From CAZRGZ01 sp964599775 (GTDB taxonomy: Bacteria; Patescibacteriota; Saccharimonadia; Saccharimonadales; Saccharimonadaceae), in contig CAZRGZ010000010.1 of NCBI GenBank assembly GCA_964599775.1, positions 1-31,947 on the forward strand: a stretch of DNA of 31,947 nucleotides. Direction: 5' to 3'. The notes under the pieces are model-generated. The model searched no databases. It saw nothing but the letters and a program-made list of their open reading frames with translations, and had not been told where the DNA came from. Every line of letters starts with the position of its first letter. Position 1 is the stretch's first letter. A program made the position numbers and the translations under genes. Below, piece after piece: positions 31,109 through 31,947 of this stretch.

Positions 31109-31169
31109 TTGCGGTGTCACCTCCTTTCGATGTGTTCGGGTTGCTCGCAGCAGGATTGCCGCGAGTCAT
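31098..31169 (-). CDS. 23-aa leaderless leader ORF overlapping the microprotein start
   Basis: The ATG at 31169 lies 7 nt after a TATATT -10 candidate, so it would be at the mRNA 5' end. It reads MTRGNPAASNPNTSKGGDTA and a few more residues, and stops at TGA 31100-31098, just past the ATG of the 36-aa gene. Its codons 2-9 encode a very stable hairpin. The first 11 residues recur at the right end of the window in front of another gene. It may be a coupling or regulatory peptide, or just leader RNA. Confidence 0.45.
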   Translation of the reverse strand: MTRGNPAASNPNTSKGGDTANAR

Positions 31170-31185
31170 TTCTAGAATATATATA
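31135..31185 (-). repeat. 51-bp leader repeat, copy 1
   Basis: Identical over 51 bp to 31882-31932. It covers the -10 region, the putative transcription start, the MTRGNPAASNP start and a 9-bp stem with a 4-nt loop, CTCGCAGCA/TGCCGCGAG (31144-31152 and 31157-31165, one G-T pair). Confidence 0.9.
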
Positions 31186-31200
31186 GCGATTATTTGTCAA
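31176..31200 (-). promoter_or_regulatory. Promoter of the 36-aa microprotein gene
   Basis: A perfect TTGACA (31200-31195) is followed by TATATT (31181-31176) at a short 13-bp spacing, or by weaker hexamers (TATTCT, TTCTAG) at 15-17 bp. The -35 is clear and the exact -10 is not. Confidence 0.55.
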
Positions 31201-31295
31201 TACTTTTTTGCAAAAAAGTAAAATTTTGGTTATAAACCTTGCAAGTCTTATTAATAAATCCAGAATGAAAGTTTTAATGATTTTACTTTCAATAG

Positions 31296-31301
31296 TATGA
31301 T
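31296..31301 (+). promoter_or_regulatory. -10 element of a leaderless promoter
   Basis: TATGAT is 6 nt before the ATG at 31308 and no Shine-Dalgarno site is present. Confidence 0.55.
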
Positions 31302-31307
31302 ATAGTC

Positions 31308-31625
31308 ATGGATTTGCAAAGAATGTATGATGAGATGCTAGCGACCAGAGAAAAGAATGATCTCACTGATGCCGATATTGCTCGAGTCGAAAACATAGTG
31401 AAAAAGCGTTGGTTGGATAGCGATGAAAATGAGGCGCAGCGCCTAGTCGATATTATGAAAGTAACCCCTTCGAAGTACTGGATTGAAATGTTGGCAAAAG
31501 CAGAGAGGCATGACATTCAGCATTGGAAGCTTTTGTTGCACGAGAGTGGTTATTTATATGAAATTGCCGCAGAAGCCTTAGCGGATGAAGATGGGCTAGT
31601 GGCCGTTGAAAAGAAAAAGGGGTAG
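31308..31625 (+). CDS. Unknown small helical protein
   Basis: A 105-aa charged, probably all-helical cytoplasmic protein (MDLQRMYDEMLATREKND, then IARVENIVKKRWLD, then YWIEMLAKAERHDIQHWKLL). No motif is recognised. Its last codons (VEKKKG, stop) are the complement of the T-tract of the opposing microprotein's terminator. The arrangement repeats that of the 189-aa gene and the 36-aa microprotein just upstream: a leaderless unknown gene facing a GC-rich microprotein gene. Confidence 0.65.
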   Translation: MDLQRMYDEMLATREKNDLTDADIARVENIVKKRWLDSDENEAQRLVDIMKVTPSKYWIEMLAKAERHDIQHWKLLLHESGYLYEIAAEALADEDGLVAVEKKKG

Positions 31626-31654
31626 CCCCGGCGCTAATGCGCCAGAGGCTACCC
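31609..31654 (-). terminator. Intrinsic terminator of the 64-aa microprotein gene
   Basis: GGGTAGCC (31620-31627) pairs with GGCTACCC (31647-31654), and GGCGC (31630-31634) with GCGCC (31639-31643) around TAAT. In the minus direction TTTTTCTTTT follows. It overlaps the stop codon region of the convergent + strand gene. Confidence 0.85.
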
Positions 31655-31670
31655 GTGGCGGGACTGGGGG

Positions 31671-31865
31671 CTACCGCTCCGTGTTGAACAGCTCGTTTCC
31701 GTCCTCGTCGAAGCCGAGGTGGTGGTGGGAGCCGCCCTCACCCTTCTCCTGGATGAGGAACTCGGAGGCGACCGGGGTGTCGGTGTCCCGGTGGGTGCCG
31801 CTGGAATCCACGCCGACCCAGGCGTCGTCGTTGTTGTCCTGGGTGCTGAAACGACCGCCGCTCAT
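31671..31865 (-). CDS. 64-aa GC-rich acidic microprotein
   Basis: From the ATG at 31865, with AGAGGT about 5 nt upstream, the protein starts MSGGRFSTQDNNDDAWVGVD and ends GFDEDGNELFNTER. It is hydrophilic and acidic, has no cysteine, and has a His triplet (GGSHHHLG). An in-frame ATG at 31916, at the 5' end of the shared leader, would add MTRGNPAASNPKRKEVA (81 aa in total). Codon use is markedly GC-rich compared with neighbours. A strong terminator follows. Family unknown. Confidence 0.65.
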   Translation of the reverse strand: MSGGRFSTQDNNDDAWVGVDSSGTHRDTDTPVASEFLIQEKGEGGSHHHLGFDEDGNELFNTER

Positions 31866-31881
31866 AGCGACCTCTTTCCGT

Positions 31882-31932
31882 TTCGGGTTGCTCGCAGCAG
31901 GATTGCCGCGAGTCATTTCTAGAATATATATA
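31882..31932 (-). repeat. 51-bp leader repeat, copy 2
   Basis: Identical to 31135-31185, including the 9-bp stem hairpin (31891-31912) and the MTRGNPAASNP start. Here the leader frame is open into the following gene, whereas in copy 1 it ends after 23 codons. The -35 region lies beyond the window end. Confidence 0.9.
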
Positions 31933-31947
31933 TATATATATATATAT
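31921..31947. repeat. TA dinucleotide tract at the window end
   Basis: The sequence ends in an uninterrupted TA run. It extends the TATATA of the leader promoter and is a likely assembly end. Confidence 0.8.

Noticed and set aside
31098..31169. Relation of the MTRGN leader peptide to eukaryotic SERF proteins, which also start MTRGN
   Set aside because: The match is five residues with no similarity afterwards, so chance is the best explanation.

Overview
The gene set, gene sizes and sequence style point to a Patescibacteria/CPR genome, most likely a Candidatus Saccharibacteria (TM7) relative. The evidence is compact genes with overlapping stop/start codons, a half-length TsaB, a MurT-GatD pair, ComEC without a nuclease domain, a lamin-tail surface protein with Cys-rich repeats, and a complete type IV pilus assembly set. 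UGA is not read as a sense codon in any recognised gene. This assignment is inference from content, without a tree. Both ends look like assembly break points: the left end starts exactly at a unit of a 194-bp tandem repeat, and the right end runs out in a TA dinucleotide tract.

Layout. Positions 1-617 hold the tandem repeat and structured non-coding DNA. From 631 to about 10.5 kb runs a DNA uptake and recombination block on the + strand: YdcF-like protein, comEC, yebC, lamin-tail surface protein, ruvC, ruvA, ruvB, a prepilin, recA, Nudix hydrolase and recX. From 10.7 to 16.6 kb lies the type IV pilus machine: pilB, pilC, a structured 370-bp gap, then pilM, pilN, pilO and a small PilP-like protein. 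It continues into a PRC-barrel-like protein, tsaE and tsaB (tRNA t6A synthesis), rny (RNase Y), a doubly frameshifted P-loop kinase, an unknown protein, a CYTH protein, an endonuclease/phosphatase-family protein and a nucleotidyltransferase.

From 23.1 to 26.1 kb is a mobile-element scar. It contains tRNA-Pro(TGG), the 3' remnant of a large serine recombinase whose frame runs into the antisense of the tRNA, a promoter-plus-attenuator-like RNA leader, three membrane proteins, and a 5'-truncated prepilin pseudogene at a rearrangement junction. From 26.1 kb onward come Bcp peroxiredoxin, a LysM-like secreted protein with a HAD phosphatase, and gatD-murT (lipid II amidation, minus strand). The last part holds two hypothetical + strand genes, each facing a minus-strand microprotein gene.

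Two expression styles coexist. At least eight + strand genes have a -10 hexamer only 6-8 nt before the start codon and no Shine-Dalgarno site, so they should give leaderless mRNAs. In contrast, three isolated GC-rich minus-strand microprotein genes (46, 36 and 64 aa) each have a Shine-Dalgarno site and a perfect intrinsic terminator, and a promoter is visible for two of them. The two at the right end share an identical 51-bp leader that contains a stable hairpin and its own leaderless start codon, yet they encode unrelated proteins. This cassette design is the most unusual thing in the window.
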